From positions 124,001 through 188,000 of the forward strand of contig NZ_BTHK01000002.1 in the NCBI RefSeq assembly GCF_033242365.1: DNA of 64,000 nucleotides, given 5' to 3'. The notes beneath the pieces were generated by a model, which saw only the letters and a program-made list of their open reading frames with translations, had not been told where the DNA came from and made no database searches. Shown piece after piece: positions 17,292 to 25,911 of the stretch. A program made the translations under genes and the position numbers. The stretch is from Lachnoanaerobaculum sanguinis. GTDB taxonomy: Bacteria > Bacillota > Clostridia > Lachnospirales > Lachnospiraceae. How positions within the stretch are numbered: the stretch's first letter is position 1; each line of letters begins with the position of its first letter.

Positions 17292-17320
17292 ATAGTATCA
17301 CGTAATGTGTATATTGTCAA
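17292..17320 (-). promoter_or_regulatory. Promoter for the cold-shock gene
   Basis: On the minus strand TTGACA (17315-17320), a 17-nt spacer and TACTAT (17292-17297). The -35 is perfect. It lies within 30 nt of the divergent DUF5662 gene. Confidence 0.85.
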
Positions 17321-17347
17321 ATATTTAATTAGAGGAGATAGATAATT

Positions 17348-17896
17348 ATGCATAATAACAGTGTATTTAATCATTTAAAGACAATAAATAAACATAAGCT
17401 TACTGTAATGGACCTTTGTTTTAAAATTGGTCTAATTAAGCAGGGATTCCTACACGATTTAAGCAAATATTCGCCTGAAGAGTTCCTAATAGGTATAAAA
17501 TACTATCAAGGAGACAGGAGTCCGAATGCCATAGAGAAGCTTGAAAAGGGATATTCAAGCTCATGGCTACATCATAAGGGAAGAAATAAACATCATTTTG
17601 AGTACTGGATTGACTATGGTCCTGACGAAAAAGACGGGCTTATGGGTATGAAAATGCCTTTAAAATACGTGCTTGAGATGTGTTGTGACAGAATTGCGGC
17701 TTCAAAGGTCTATTCCGGAGACAGCTATACAACAGATGTTCCATGGGATTATTACAGCAAGAGAAAAGATTATATTGATTTACATAAGGATACAAGAGCC
17801 TTGCTTGAAAAAATCCTGCTTATGAATAAGAACGAGGGTGAAAAGAGGGCTTTGGCATATATGAGATGGCTTTTAAAACATCCGTATGTATATTGA
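17348..17896 (+). CDS. DUF5662 family protein
   Basis: A 182-aa protein with conserved histidine-aspartate patterns: FNHLKTINKHKLTVM, GFLHDLSKYSPEEF (about 33-46), SWLHHKGRNKHHFEYWIDY and DRIAASKVYSGDSY. It matches the DUF5662 family common in Lachnospiraceae and phages of Firmicutes. The HD-type residues suggest a metal-dependent hydrolase, but no function is established. AGGAG lies 10 nt before the ATG. It is monocistronic between the cold-shock promoter and its own hairpin. Confidence 0.85.
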   Translation: MHNNSVFNHLKTINKHKLTVMDLCFKIGLIKQGFLHDLSKYSPEEFLIGIKYYQGDRSPNAIEKLEKGYSSSWLHHKGRNKHHFEYWIDYGPDEKDGLMGMKMPLKYVLEMCCDRIAASKVYSGDSYTTDVPWDYYSKRKDYIDLHKDTRALLEKILLMNKNEGEKRALAYMRWLLKHPYVY

Positions 17897-17949
17897 TTTT
17901 ATATTATAAATTATATAAAAAATTGAAAATATATATTGAGTTAATACAT

Positions 17950-17982
17950 AAAGTCCTTATAATCAGAATTTATAAGGACTTT
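17950..17982. terminator. Hairpin between DUF5662 and the YprB-like gene
   Basis: A 13-bp perfect stem (17950-17962 with 17970-17982) with a 7-nt loop lies between convergent genes. The plus-strand tail is A/T mixed, not a pure T-tract, so terminator strength is uncertain. Confidence 0.6.
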
Positions 17983-18039
17983 ATAAATTTACAACCTATT
18001 TTAGTATTTTTTGTATCTATTTTCTGAATAATCTAATTA

Positions 18040-19113
18040 TTATTTTAATAGTTTAAAATGTTTGAATATTTCGACCAAGTATTTACCGAAAAACTCTTTG
18101 TCATCAAAATCGAGTTTCGCTAAATTTATATATTTTTCTTTTGATTTGTAATCTTTTTTAAATGTTTCATCAATATCCGACATATTAAAGCAGTATATAT
18201 AATCAGCGGACTGTCTGATATAGGCGGTTTGTCTGGTGGCTTTTTTCTTTACCGCTTTGTCTACAAATTCTCCTATACTTTTATGTATGGCATAATCTTC
18301 AATTGTCAGATAATAGTAGTCCTTGTAATTTTCAAAGAAAAATTTTAACTCATCTTTTAATATAGGTATGCTTATTTCCGCTTTATTACCTGAAATATAT
18401 AATAACACATCGTCGGTGAGTTTCAAATCATGCGGTAGGGTTTCATTGCAGATGTAGTTTAAAAACAGTGTATCATTATTTACATGTCCTGATGTGACAG
18501 TAAAGTTTGAGTTAAAAAAATCCGGGTAAGAGAGCATTTCTACAACCTTTAACATACCCAAGAGATCTTCTTCGTTATGCAATAGCAGGGCATGTAAAAT
18601 GTCCGAATCTTTATTTTGTGTATATCTGTAGTAAAATTCTATAAGTTCGCCTCCGGTATAGATATCCTCTCGATGCAGCCCCAGAAATTCCTCCAATGAT
18701 TTCTGATTCATTCTTTCAAGCCCGAGAGGTTTCTTTAAATGTCTTATCTTCTTGTAAATATCGATGCTTACATACTCATCAAGCGGATTGAAAAGATAGT
18801 ATTGCTTGGCACATTCTCTTATATAAGGAAGGTCAAAGCCGTCTCCGTTAAAATGAATCAAAGTATCGAATTTAGCGGCATACTCATAAAATGACTGTAA
18901 CATAGTCGTTTCATCGGACATATTTTCGGAAAACCATTGCTTAAAGTTTAAATTATCTTTTTCAACACTTATACAGCCGATAAGATAAAGTTTTGAATTT
19001 TTCGGACTCAGTCCTGTGGTTTCTATATCAAAAAAAAGTACTTTTTCCGGATTTCCTATTTTTGATAAATCATATTTTATATTGTTTTTAAAAATCTTTG
19101 TTATTTCTTTCAT
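18040..19113 (-). CDS. YprB-like ribonuclease H-fold exonuclease
   Basis: A 357-aa protein with DEDD exonuclease motifs: Exo I VLFFDIETTGLS (D29, E31), Exo II HFNGDGFDLPYI (87-98) and an Exo III-like HNEEDLLGML. It matches the YprB/RNase H-like family, predicted 3'-5' exonucleases often encoded near DNA-repair helicases. The C-terminal third (about 230-357) is of unknown fold. I chose ATG 19113 over ATG 19137 because a sigma-A promoter spans 19120-19148, placing the transcription start at the A of ATG 19113. The mRNA would then be leaderless. The gene is divergent from ruvA. Confidence 0.82.
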   Translation of the reverse strand: MKEITKIFKNNIKYDLSKIGNPEKVLFFDIETTGLSPKNSKLYLIGCISVEKDNLNFKQWFSENMSDETTMLQSFYEYAAKFDTLIHFNGDGFDLPYIRECAKQYYLFNPLDEYVSIDIYKKIRHLKKPLGLERMNQKSLEEFLGLHREDIYTGGELIEFYYRYTQNKDSDILHALLLHNEEDLLGMLKVVEMLSYPDFFNSNFTVTSGHVNNDTLFLNYICNETLPHDLKLTDDVLLYISGNKAEISIPILKDELKFFFENYKDYYYLTIEDYAIHKSIGEFVDKAVKKKATRQTAYIRQSADYIYCFNMSDIDETFKKDYKSKEKYINLAKLDFDDKEFFGKYLVEIFKHFKLLK

Positions 19114-19119
19114 ACCTGT

Positions 19120-19148
19120 ATTATAATATCCTCGCATGTTTTAATCAA
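19120..19148 (-). promoter_or_regulatory. Promoter predicting a leaderless mRNA
   Basis: On the minus strand TTGATT (19143-19148), a 17-nt spacer and TATAAT (19120-19125). Six bases (ACAGGT) separate the -10 from ATG 19113, so +1 would coincide with the start codon. Confidence 0.7.
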
Positions 19149-19176
19149 TAATTTGCGAAAGTGTGTTCGATTTTGT

Positions 19177-19206
19177 TTGATTTGTAATCTTGCTATATGA
19201 TATTAT
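19177..19206 (+). promoter_or_regulatory. Probable promoter for ruvAB
   Basis: TTGATT (19177-19182), an 18-nt spacer and TATTAT (19201-19206), about 30 nt upstream of the ruvA ATG. Confidence 0.55.
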
Positions 19207-19236
19207 AGTCTTGAGATTAAAATATTGGGAAGAGAT

Positions 19237-19827
19237 ATGATTGCATATATAAAAGGAATTGTTGTAGAGAAAAATATTGACAATATAATAGTGGAATGTG
19301 CCGGTTTGGGCTATGAAGTATTTGTTTGCGGTAGAGATCTGGAAAATATATCAAAGGGAAAAGATATTGTTATACATACATATTTGAAGATTTCAGAGGA
19401 TGCACATACATTATACGGATTTTTAGACAGAGCGGACCTTAGTATGTTTAAAAAACTTATAGGAATAAGCGGTGTAGGTCCGAAGGCTGCGCTCAGTATA
19501 ATGTCGACTTTAAGTACATTTGACTTGAAGATGGCTATAGTTTCCGATGATCACAAGGCGATAAGTACGGCTCAAGGTATAGGACCTAAGATTGCAAAGA
19601 GAATAATCCTTGATTTAAAAGAGAAGGTTGATCTTGAAAGTATCACATCCATAGAGAATGAAAAGCCTGTAAACGGCGGAGTGCAAAGTGAAGTTGTGGA
19701 AGCTTTGGTTTCTTTGGGATATTCAAGCAGTGAAGCTTATAAGGTGTTAAGAAGCATTGATATAAATGAATCCGATACTACAGAGGATATACTGAAAATT
19801 GCGTTAAAAAAGATGGCGATATTCTAA
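19237..19827 (+). CDS. ruvA: Holliday junction branch-migration protein RuvA
   Basis: A 196-aa tetrameric junction-binding protein. The N-terminal OB fold (MIAYIKGIVVEKN) is followed by helix-hairpin-helix motifs LIGISGVGPKAALSI and AQGIGPKIAKRIILDLK, and the C-terminal domain (about 145-196) that contacts RuvB. I chose ATG 19237, preceded by GGGAAGAG, over an in-frame TTG at 19225. ruvB follows after 24 nt. There is no ruvC, as is normal in Firmicutes, which use RecU. Confidence 0.96.
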   Translation: MIAYIKGIVVEKNIDNIIVECAGLGYEVFVCGRDLENISKGKDIVIHTYLKISEDAHTLYGFLDRADLSMFKKLIGISGVGPKAALSIMSTLSTFDLKMAIVSDDHKAISTAQGIGPKIAKRIILDLKEKVDLESITSIENEKPVNGGVQSEVVEALVSLGYSSSEAYKVLRSIDINESDTTEDILKIALKKMAIF

Positions 19828-19851
19828 GAATAAGATATAGTGGGCATATAA

Positions 19852-20850
19852 ATGGAAAGAAGAATAATTTCAACTGAAATAACAAAAGAAGATAAGCAGA
19901 TAGAAAAAAGTCTGAGACCTCAATTTTTAAATGAATATATAGGTCAGGATAAAATAAGAAAAAACCTTAAAATTTATATAGATGCTGCAAAGCTTAGAAA
20001 AGAAAGTCTTGACCATGTGCTTTTCTACGGCCCTCCGGGACTTGGAAAGACTACACTTTGTAATATCATTGCAAATGAGATGGGTACAAACTTAAAGGTT
20101 ACCTCAGGACCTGCAATTGAAAAGCCGGGAGATATGGCCGCTATTTTAAATAATTTAAATGAGGGTGATGTACTCTTTGTGGACGAGATACACAGGCTGA
20201 ATCGTCAGGTGGAAGAGGTGCTTTATCCTGCAATGGAAGATTTTGCAATAGATATTGTAATAGGTAAGGAAGCCGGTGCAAGAAGTATAAGACTTGATTT
20301 GCCGAAGTTTACTTTGGTAGGTGCAACTACAAGAGCGGGACTGCTTACAGCACCGCTCAGAGACAGATTCGGTGTGGTGCAAAAGCTTGAATTTTATACT
20401 ACAGATGAATTAAAAGAGATTGTAATGCGCTCATCCATGGTTTTGGGAGTGGAAATAGATGAGAGCGGAGCTGTGGAAATTGCAAGAAGAAGTAGAGGCA
20501 CTCCAAGACTTGCAAACAGGCTTTTAAAGCGTGTCAGAGATTTTGCACAGGTAAAGTATAACGGTGTGATAGATAAAAAGGTTGCGGATTATGCACTGGA
20601 TATACTTGATGTTGACAAGCTTGGGCTTGACAACAATGACAGAATGATTTTACTCACTATTATAGAAAAGTTTGGAGGAGGTCCGGTGGGACTTAATACT
20701 TTGAGTGCGGCATTGGGTGAGGATGCAGGTACTTTGGAAGATGTATATGAGCCATATCTTTTGATGAACGGGCTTATAAACAGAACGCCGGGAGGAAGAG
20801 TTGCTACGGAGAATGCATATATCCATCTCGGTATTGAAATGAAAGGTTAA
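19852..20850 (+). CDS. ruvB: Holliday junction helicase RuvB
   Basis: A 332-aa AAA+ motor that drives branch migration with RuvA. It begins the family core with SLRPQFLNEYIGQDKI. Walker A is GPPGLGKTTL (60-69) and Walker B is VLFVDEIHRL. Sensor 1 is LVGATTRAG and the arginine finger region is RDRFGVV. The C-terminal winged helix ends RTPGGRVATENAY. Length is standard. The Shine-Dalgarno is weak (GTGGG). The U32 peptidase gene begins 2 nt after its stop, so all three form one operon. Confidence 0.97.
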   Translation: MERRIISTEITKEDKQIEKSLRPQFLNEYIGQDKIRKNLKIYIDAAKLRKESLDHVLFYGPPGLGKTTLCNIIANEMGTNLKVTSGPAIEKPGDMAAILNNLNEGDVLFVDEIHRLNRQVEEVLYPAMEDFAIDIVIGKEAGARSIRLDLPKFTLVGATTRAGLLTAPLRDRFGVVQKLEFYTTDELKEIVMRSSMVLGVEIDESGAVEIARRSRGTPRLANRLLKRVRDFAQVKYNGVIDKKVADYALDILDVDKLGLDNNDRMILLTIIEKFGGGPVGLNTLSAALGEDAGTLEDVYEPYLLMNGLINRTPGGRVATENAYIHLGIEMKG

Positions 20851-20852
20851 GA

Positions 20853-23102
20853 ATGAATAATGTAGAGCTTTTGGCTCCTGCCGGCTCGTATGAGAGTCTT
20901 GTGGCGGCGGTCAATGCAGGAGCGGATGCGGTATATATAGGAGGAAAAAAGTTTTCAGCCAGAGCATATGCCGATAATCCGGAAGAGGATATTTTAATAA
21001 AGGGTATTGAATACGCTCATACTTTCGGAGTAAATGTCTATATGACTGTAAACACTCTTTTAAAGGAAAGTGAGATTGGAGAGCTTTTTGATTATATAAA
21101 GACTTACTATAATGCAGGTGTTGATGCGGTTATAGTACAGGATCTCGGTGTGTTTGAATTTATAAGGAAGCATTTTCCGAAACTTTCGGTACATGCCAGT
21201 ACTCAGATGACTATAACGGGAAGCTACGGAGCCATATTCTTAAAAAATCAGGGGGCAAGCAGAATAGTTCCTGCCAGAGAGATATCTTTGGAAGAGATAA
21301 GAGACATAGATAAAAAGAGCGATATTGAAATAGAGTGCTTTGTACATGGAGCGCTTTGCTACTCGTATTCGGGGCAATGCCTTATGAGTTCAATGATAGG
21401 CGGAAGAAGCGGAAACCGAGGAAGATGTGCTCAAACCTGCAGACTGCCTTATGATGTGTATGAAGGTGATAAAAAACTTAATAAATCCGATGAAAGAAAT
21501 CTTTTAAGTTGTAAGGACCTTTGCAGTTTGGATATTTTGCCGGATCTTATTGAGGCGGGAATAGATTCTTTGAAAATCGAAGGAAGAATGAAAGCACCAA
21601 GATATACTGCAGGTGTGGTAAGTATATGGAGAAAGTATTTGGATCTGTATAATGAAAAAGGAAGAGCCGGATATAAGGTTGAGAAGTCGGACAGAAGGCT
21701 TTTGCTTGACCTCTTTGACAGAGGCGGACAGACCGACGGTTATTATAAGGAGCATAACGGTAAGGATATGATTGCTCTGCATGAAAAGCCTGTTAACAAG
21801 CAGGTGAACTCAGAGTACTTTGATTATCTTGATAAGACTTTTGTTGAAGGTAAAAAGCAACTCTCCGTTTCAGGCTCAATCAGATTAAAAGAAAATACTC
21901 CTATAACATTTGATGTAAGTATAAATAATTTAAAAGAGGTCTATGGCAGAGATAAAGAATCTGACAAGTTTTTAGCTGTAGAAAGTATCGGTGATATACC
22001 TCAGCCTGCAAAGAACAAAGCTGTTTCTTTTGAAGATGTGGACAAGCAACTAAAAAAGACGGGTAACAGCAGGTTTTACTTTGAGAATTTAAGTATAGAG
22101 CTGGATGATAATCTGTTTATCCCTTTAAAGGCTTTAAACGAGATAAGAAGAGAGGCCTTGGATAAGCTTGAAGAGAAAATTTTAACAAGGTATACAAGAG
22201 ATGATTCGGATATAAAGGAATACGAAGGATTTATACATCCGATTATAAGTGGTGAGAAAAAAGAATCCGAGAGAGTAAAACTCAATATTCTTTGCGAGAG
22301 TATGGACCAGATAGACGGTGCAATTCAATTTGCAAGGGAGGAAGGTATTGTATTTGATGAGATAAGTTTAGAGAGTGAACTGCTTGGATATGAAGGAATC
22401 ACCGGAAAAATAAATACATTAAAGTCTTATTCAAGCACCTGTAATTTATATATGCCGCATATTTTCAGAGATGAGGCAAAGAAGTTTTTCGACAAGTATT
22501 TAAATACTATAAGAGATTTTAAATTTGATAATTTTATAGTCAGAAGTCTGGAAGAGATATTTTATATAAATGATAATATAGACGCTTCGGCAAGCATTAT
22601 ACTTGATTATAATATTTATGCTTACAATAAAAGAACTATAGATTTTTATAATGAAAAGTTTAATGTAAAGAGACTTACATATCCTTTGGAGCTTAATCTG
22701 AATGAGATGAAGCAACTTGGAAATCCGGGAAATGAAATGGTGGCTTACGGTAAGATACCTATGATGGTTTCGGCGCAATGTTTAAAGAAAACAACAAAGG
22801 GATGCGATCATAAGAAGGAAGTACTTGTATTAAAGGATAGAAAAAACAGTGATATGCAGGTAAAAACACATTGCGATTTTTGTTATAACACAATACTTAA
22901 TTCAAAGCCGCTTTCAGTTATAGGAATGGAAAAAGATATAAAAAAAATCGCACCGGGGACTTTAAGACTCTGGTTTACCACAGAGAGTGAGAGAGAGACA
23001 AAGGCTGTTATAAGAAAATATTTCGATTATTTTATTAAGGGAATTGATGTTGAAAATGTTTCAGATTTTACAAGAGGACATCTAAAAAGAGGCATTGAGT
23101 GA
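20853..23102 (+). CDS. U32-family protein (RlhA-like, with C-terminal DUF3656-type region)
   Basis: A 749-aa protein whose first 300 residues are a U32 TIM-barrel (ELLAPAGSYESLVAAVNAGA; the U32 signature ECFVHGALCYSYSGQC at 161-176; further cysteines C192 and C196 in NRGRCAQTC). These four cysteines bind an iron-sulfur cluster in E. coli RlhA, which hydroxylates 23S rRNA. The remaining residues match the longer architecture with DUF3656-type and C-terminal barrel segments. Either an rRNA hydroxylase or another prephenate-dependent enzyme is possible; older peptidase labels are doubtful. It starts 2 nt after ruvB. Confidence 0.85.
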   Translation: MNNVELLAPAGSYESLVAAVNAGADAVYIGGKKFSARAYADNPEEDILIKGIEYAHTFGVNVYMTVNTLLKESEIGELFDYIKTYYNAGVDAVIVQDLGVFEFIRKHFPKLSVHASTQMTITGSYGAIFLKNQGASRIVPAREISLEEIRDIDKKSDIEIECFVHGALCYSYSGQCLMSSMIGGRSGNRGRCAQTCRLPYDVYEGDKKLNKSDERNLLSCKDLCSLDILPDLIEAGIDSLKIEGRMKAPRYTAGVVSIWRKYLDLYNEKGRAGYKVEKSDRRLLLDLFDRGGQTDGYYKEHNGKDMIALHEKPVNKQVNSEYFDYLDKTFVEGKKQLSVSGSIRLKENTPITFDVSINNLKEVYGRDKESDKFLAVESIGDIPQPAKNKAVSFEDVDKQLKKTGNSRFYFENLSIELDDNLFIPLKALNEIRREALDKLEEKILTRYTRDDSDIKEYEGFIHPIISGEKKESERVKLNILCESMDQIDGAIQFAREEGIVFDEISLESELLGYEGITGKINTLKSYSSTCNLYMPHIFRDEAKKFFDKYLNTIRDFKFDNFIVRSLEEIFYINDNIDASASIILDYNIYAYNKRTIDFYNEKFNVKRLTYPLELNLNEMKQLGNPGNEMVAYGKIPMMVSAQCLKKTTKGCDHKKEVLVLKDRKNSDMQVKTHCDFCYNTILNSKPLSVIGMEKDIKKIAPGTLRLWFTTESERETKAVIRKYFDYFIKGIDVENVSDFTRGHLKRGIE

Positions 23103-23170
23103 TATGTTCTTTACTATAGAGCGGCATTAGTTTATACTTCTTTTAGTTATCACTAAAGTGGAGGTGTGGA

Positions 23171-23617
23171 ATGATAGAAGCAACCAGCTGCGGTGGTGTA
23201 GTTATATATCACGGAAAGATATTGACCTTGTTTAAAAATTATAAAAATAAATATGAGGGATGGGTTTTACCGAAAGGAACTGTGGAACCGGGTGAAACAT
23301 TTGAGAAGACTGCACTGAGGGAGGTTTACGAAGAAACCGGAGCAAAGGCTAAAATAGTACAATTTATAGGAACCAGCCATTATACATTTAACACAAGTAC
23401 GGAGATTATTGATAAGAGAGTACATTGGTTTTTGATGAAGACCGACAGCTATTTTTCAAGACCGCAAAGAGAAGAATATTTTGTGGATTCGGGGTATTAT
23501 AAATACCATGAATCTTTTCATCTTTTGAAATTTTCAAATGAAAGAATGATGCTTGAAAGAGGCTATAATATGTATATGGAATTAAAAAGGAAAGGGAGAT
23601 GGGATGATAGATTTTAA
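23171..23617 (+). CDS. NUDIX hydrolase
   Basis: A 148-aa NUDIX protein. The NUDIX box runs from GTVEPGETFEKTA to LREVYEETGA (about 36-58), matching the GX5EX7REUXEEXGU pattern. Substrate is unknown; diadenosine polyphosphates and oxidised nucleotides are typical for this size. A clear GGAGG lies 6 nt before the ATG. It overlaps the ThyX-like gene by 14 nt, and the order NUDIX, ThyX-like, dihydrofolate reductase suggests a nucleotide or folate theme. Confidence 0.9.
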   Translation: MIEATSCGGVVIYHGKILTLFKNYKNKYEGWVLPKGTVEPGETFEKTALREVYEETGAKAKIVQFIGTSHYTFNTSTEIIDKRVHWFLMKTDSYFSRPQREEYFVDSGYYKYHESFHLLKFSNERMMLERGYNMYMELKRKGRWDDRF

Positions 23618-24227
23618 CAGAGTTTATGTTATGAATTTGGAAAATGCCATAAGAGGCGCAAGAAATCCGATGAATTCATGGGCGAGATCTGACAGTTATT
23701 ATGATGAAAACGGTCAATATATTTTAGGAGAGAATGATTTATCGCTTGCAAAAAGGCTCAGAAATGCCGGAACAAGCGATCACAGAAAGTATTTAAGACA
23801 GGTAATGCTTTCCGTTGATATAACCGCACCTATGTATTGGTGGAAAGAGTACGATACATATAAGGTTGCCACAGTTGCAAATTCCACATCCACAATGCAC
23901 AAGATTCATTCAAAGCCTTTTGAGATGGATGATTTTTCACATGATCATCTGACTGAGAACGGTCTGAGAGTTTTAAGAGCTCTTGTAGATGAAATGGAAA
24001 AAATCAGACTTGAATATGTGGAAACTAAGGATAAGGCACTTTGGTATGACCTTATACAGCTTTTACCTTCAAGCTACAATCAAATGAGAACCTGCACATT
24101 AAATTATGAGATACTCATTAATATTTATAAATCAAGAAAGCATCATAAACTTGATGAGTGGAGAAGTTTTTGTGAATGGATAGAGACATTGCCTTATGCA
24201 AAGGAACTGATTATAGCTGAGGAATAG
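23604..24227 (+). CDS. Divergent ThyX-fold protein lacking the RHR motif
   Basis: A 207-aa protein I would call hypothetical by name, but it aligns by eye with FAD-dependent thymidylate synthase. AIRGARNPMNSW (15-26) matches the ThyX VRAARVSF region. LRQVMLSVDITAPMYWWKEY (64-83) matches the FEHVQFTF...PIFVARQW segment. LLPSSYNQMRTCTLNYEIL (153-171) and LDEWRSFCEWIETLPYAKE (183-201) match the C-terminal helices. The catalytic RHRx7S is replaced by YDTYKVATVANSTSTM (83-98). Dihydrofolate reductase follows 1 nt later. Activity as a thymidylate synthase is unproven. GGGAG lies just upstream. Confidence 0.6.
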   Translation: MIDFNRVYVMNLENAIRGARNPMNSWARSDSYYDENGQYILGENDLSLAKRLRNAGTSDHRKYLRQVMLSVDITAPMYWWKEYDTYKVATVANSTSTMHKIHSKPFEMDDFSHDHLTENGLRVLRALVDEMEKIRLEYVETKDKALWYDLIQLLPSSYNQMRTCTLNYEILINIYKSRKHHKLDEWRSFCEWIETLPYAKELIIAEE

Positions 24228-24228
24228 A

Positions 24229-24723
24229 ATGAATATAATTGTTTCGGTAGATAAAAAATGGGGAATCGGAAATAAAGGGAAACTCTTGGTTTCGATTCCC
24301 AAAGATATGAAACTTTTCAGGGAGGAGACTATCGGAAAGGTGATAATAATGGGACATAATACATTATTGTCACTTCCCGGTTCTCAGCCGCTTGCGGGAA
24401 GAGAAAATATAGTTTTATCAAAGGATAAAAACTTAAAAATAAAAGGTGCAAAAGTAGTAAACAGTTTGGAGTCGTGTTTGGAGTACCTCAGAGAAAATAA
24501 TATAAATGATGAAGATGTTTTTGTTATAGGGGGAGAAAGTGTTTACAGGAATTTCTTGCCCTATTGCAATGTTGCTCATGTTACATATATTGACTATGAG
24601 TATGCGGCGGACAGACATTTTTTGAATTTGGATCTGGATAAAGAATGGAATCTTGTCCTTGAAACAGAGGAAGAAACTTATTTTGATATACCTTATACAT
24701 TCAGAATGTATAAAAGAGTTTAG
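24229..24723 (+). CDS. folA: Dihydrofolate reductase
   Basis: A 164-aa enzyme that reduces dihydrofolate with NADPH. Visible motifs are WGIGNKGKLLVSIPKDMKLF (substrate and Met20-loop region), VIIMGHNTL, ENIVLS and DVFVIGGESVYRNFL with the NADPH-binding GG. The acidic catalytic residue region IPKDMKLFRE is present. GAGGAA lies 4-5 nt before the ATG, which is 1 nt after the preceding stop. Genomes relying on ThyX usually lack this enzyme, so its pairing with a ThyX-like gene is notable. Confidence 0.92.
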   Translation: MNIIVSVDKKWGIGNKGKLLVSIPKDMKLFREETIGKVIIMGHNTLLSLPGSQPLAGRENIVLSKDKNLKIKGAKVVNSLESCLEYLRENNINDEDVFVIGGESVYRNFLPYCNVAHVTYIDYEYAADRHFLNLDLDKEWNLVLETEEETYFDIPYTFRMYKRV

Positions 24724-24746
24724 ATAATTTTTTGAAAGGCAAAGAA

Positions 24747-25772
24747 ATGGATAAGAAATTTGATTTATTGACTTTGGGACAGGCGCTTCTAAGACTTTCA
24801 CCTGTAAGAGATGACAGATTGGTAAGAGGAGATACTCTTATCAGGCAGGTAGGAGGTGCGGAGTTAAATGTTGCTGTAGGTGCATCGCTTCTGGGTTTAA
24901 AAACCGGTGTTATAACAAAGCTTCCTTCACATGAAATGGGTCAATATATAAAGAATACTGTCAGATCTTATGGAATCAGTGACGATTATATAATATATGA
25001 TTCAAACAAAGATGCCAGAGTTGGGATATATTTCTACGAAAACGGAGCATATCCAAGAAAGCCTAATGTAATATATGACAGAAAAAATTCCTGCTTTGAA
25101 ACTATAAGCGTAAACGAGTTTCCTGAAGATATGTATAAGTCTACCACATGTTTTCATACAACCGGCATAACATTGGCCCTTTGTGAAAAATCAAGAGAAA
25201 CCGCAATAGAAATGATAAAGAAATTTAAAGAGAACGGATCGATTATATCATTTGATGTGAATTTCAGAGCCAATCTTTGGTCGGGTGAAGAGGCAAGAGA
25301 GACTATAGAAAAAATATTGCCCTTTGTGGATATATTCTTTTGCTCCGAGGATACGGCCAGACTTACTTTCGGAAAGACCGGAGATGTAAGAGAAATTATG
25401 AAGTCGTTTACCGAGGAGTATCCTATCTCAATAGTGGCATCTACACAAAGAACGGTTCATTCACCGAAGGTGCATGATTTCGGTTCCGTAATATACAATG
25501 CTTATCAGGATAAGTATTATACGGAAAAACCTTATAAGGCGATTGATGTTGTAGACAGAATAGGAAGTGGAGATGCATATATTGCAGGAACATTGTACGG
25601 TCTTTTGCATTACAGACTTGACTGTGAAAAAGCGTTGGCTTACGGCAATGCATATTCTGCCGTAAAAAACACTATACCGGGCGATGTGCCTTCTTCAAAT
25701 CTGAATGATATCGACAATATAATTGCGGATCATAATATGACTGACGGCTATAAGTCTGAAATGAACAGGTAG
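24747..25772 (+). CDS. PfkB-family sugar kinase (2-keto-3-deoxygluconate kinase-like)
   Basis: A 341-aa ribokinase-fold enzyme. The N-terminal glycine pair region is RQVGGAELNVAVGASLLG, and the C-terminal catalytic and anion-hole motif is DRIGSGDAYIAG (aspartate in GSGD). SFDVNFRANLW matches KDG kinases and fructokinases. Substrate is best guessed as 2-keto-3-deoxygluconate but could be another keto-sugar acid. I chose ATG 24747 with AAAGG 7 nt upstream, over an in-frame TTG at 24732. It follows folA closely, yet its function is unrelated to folate. Confidence 0.85.
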   Translation: MDKKFDLLTLGQALLRLSPVRDDRLVRGDTLIRQVGGAELNVAVGASLLGLKTGVITKLPSHEMGQYIKNTVRSYGISDDYIIYDSNKDARVGIYFYENGAYPRKPNVIYDRKNSCFETISVNEFPEDMYKSTTCFHTTGITLALCEKSRETAIEMIKKFKENGSIISFDVNFRANLWSGEEARETIEKILPFVDIFFCSEDTARLTFGKTGDVREIMKSFTEEYPISIVASTQRTVHSPKVHDFGSVIYNAYQDKYYTEKPYKAIDVVDRIGSGDAYIAGTLYGLLHYRLDCEKALAYGNAYSAVKNTIPGDVPSSNLNDIDNIIADHNMTDGYKSEMNR

Positions 25773-25844
25773 CAAAAAATAACATTTAAGGTTAAATTAG
25801 CGAAAAAAATAACGAACTGTTCTTATATATTGCTTTTATTTAGT

Positions 25845-25873
25845 TTGTTTTTTTTATTTTTTTGTGTTAATAT
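25845..25873 (+). promoter_or_regulatory. Promoter for nfnAB
   Basis: TTGTTT (25845-25850), a 17-nt T-rich spacer and TAATAT (25868-25873), about 38 nt before the ATG at 25912. Confidence 0.55.
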
Positions 25874-25911
25874 TAAGTTTGAGATTTTATCTATTTGGAG
25901 GGATAAGCAAT

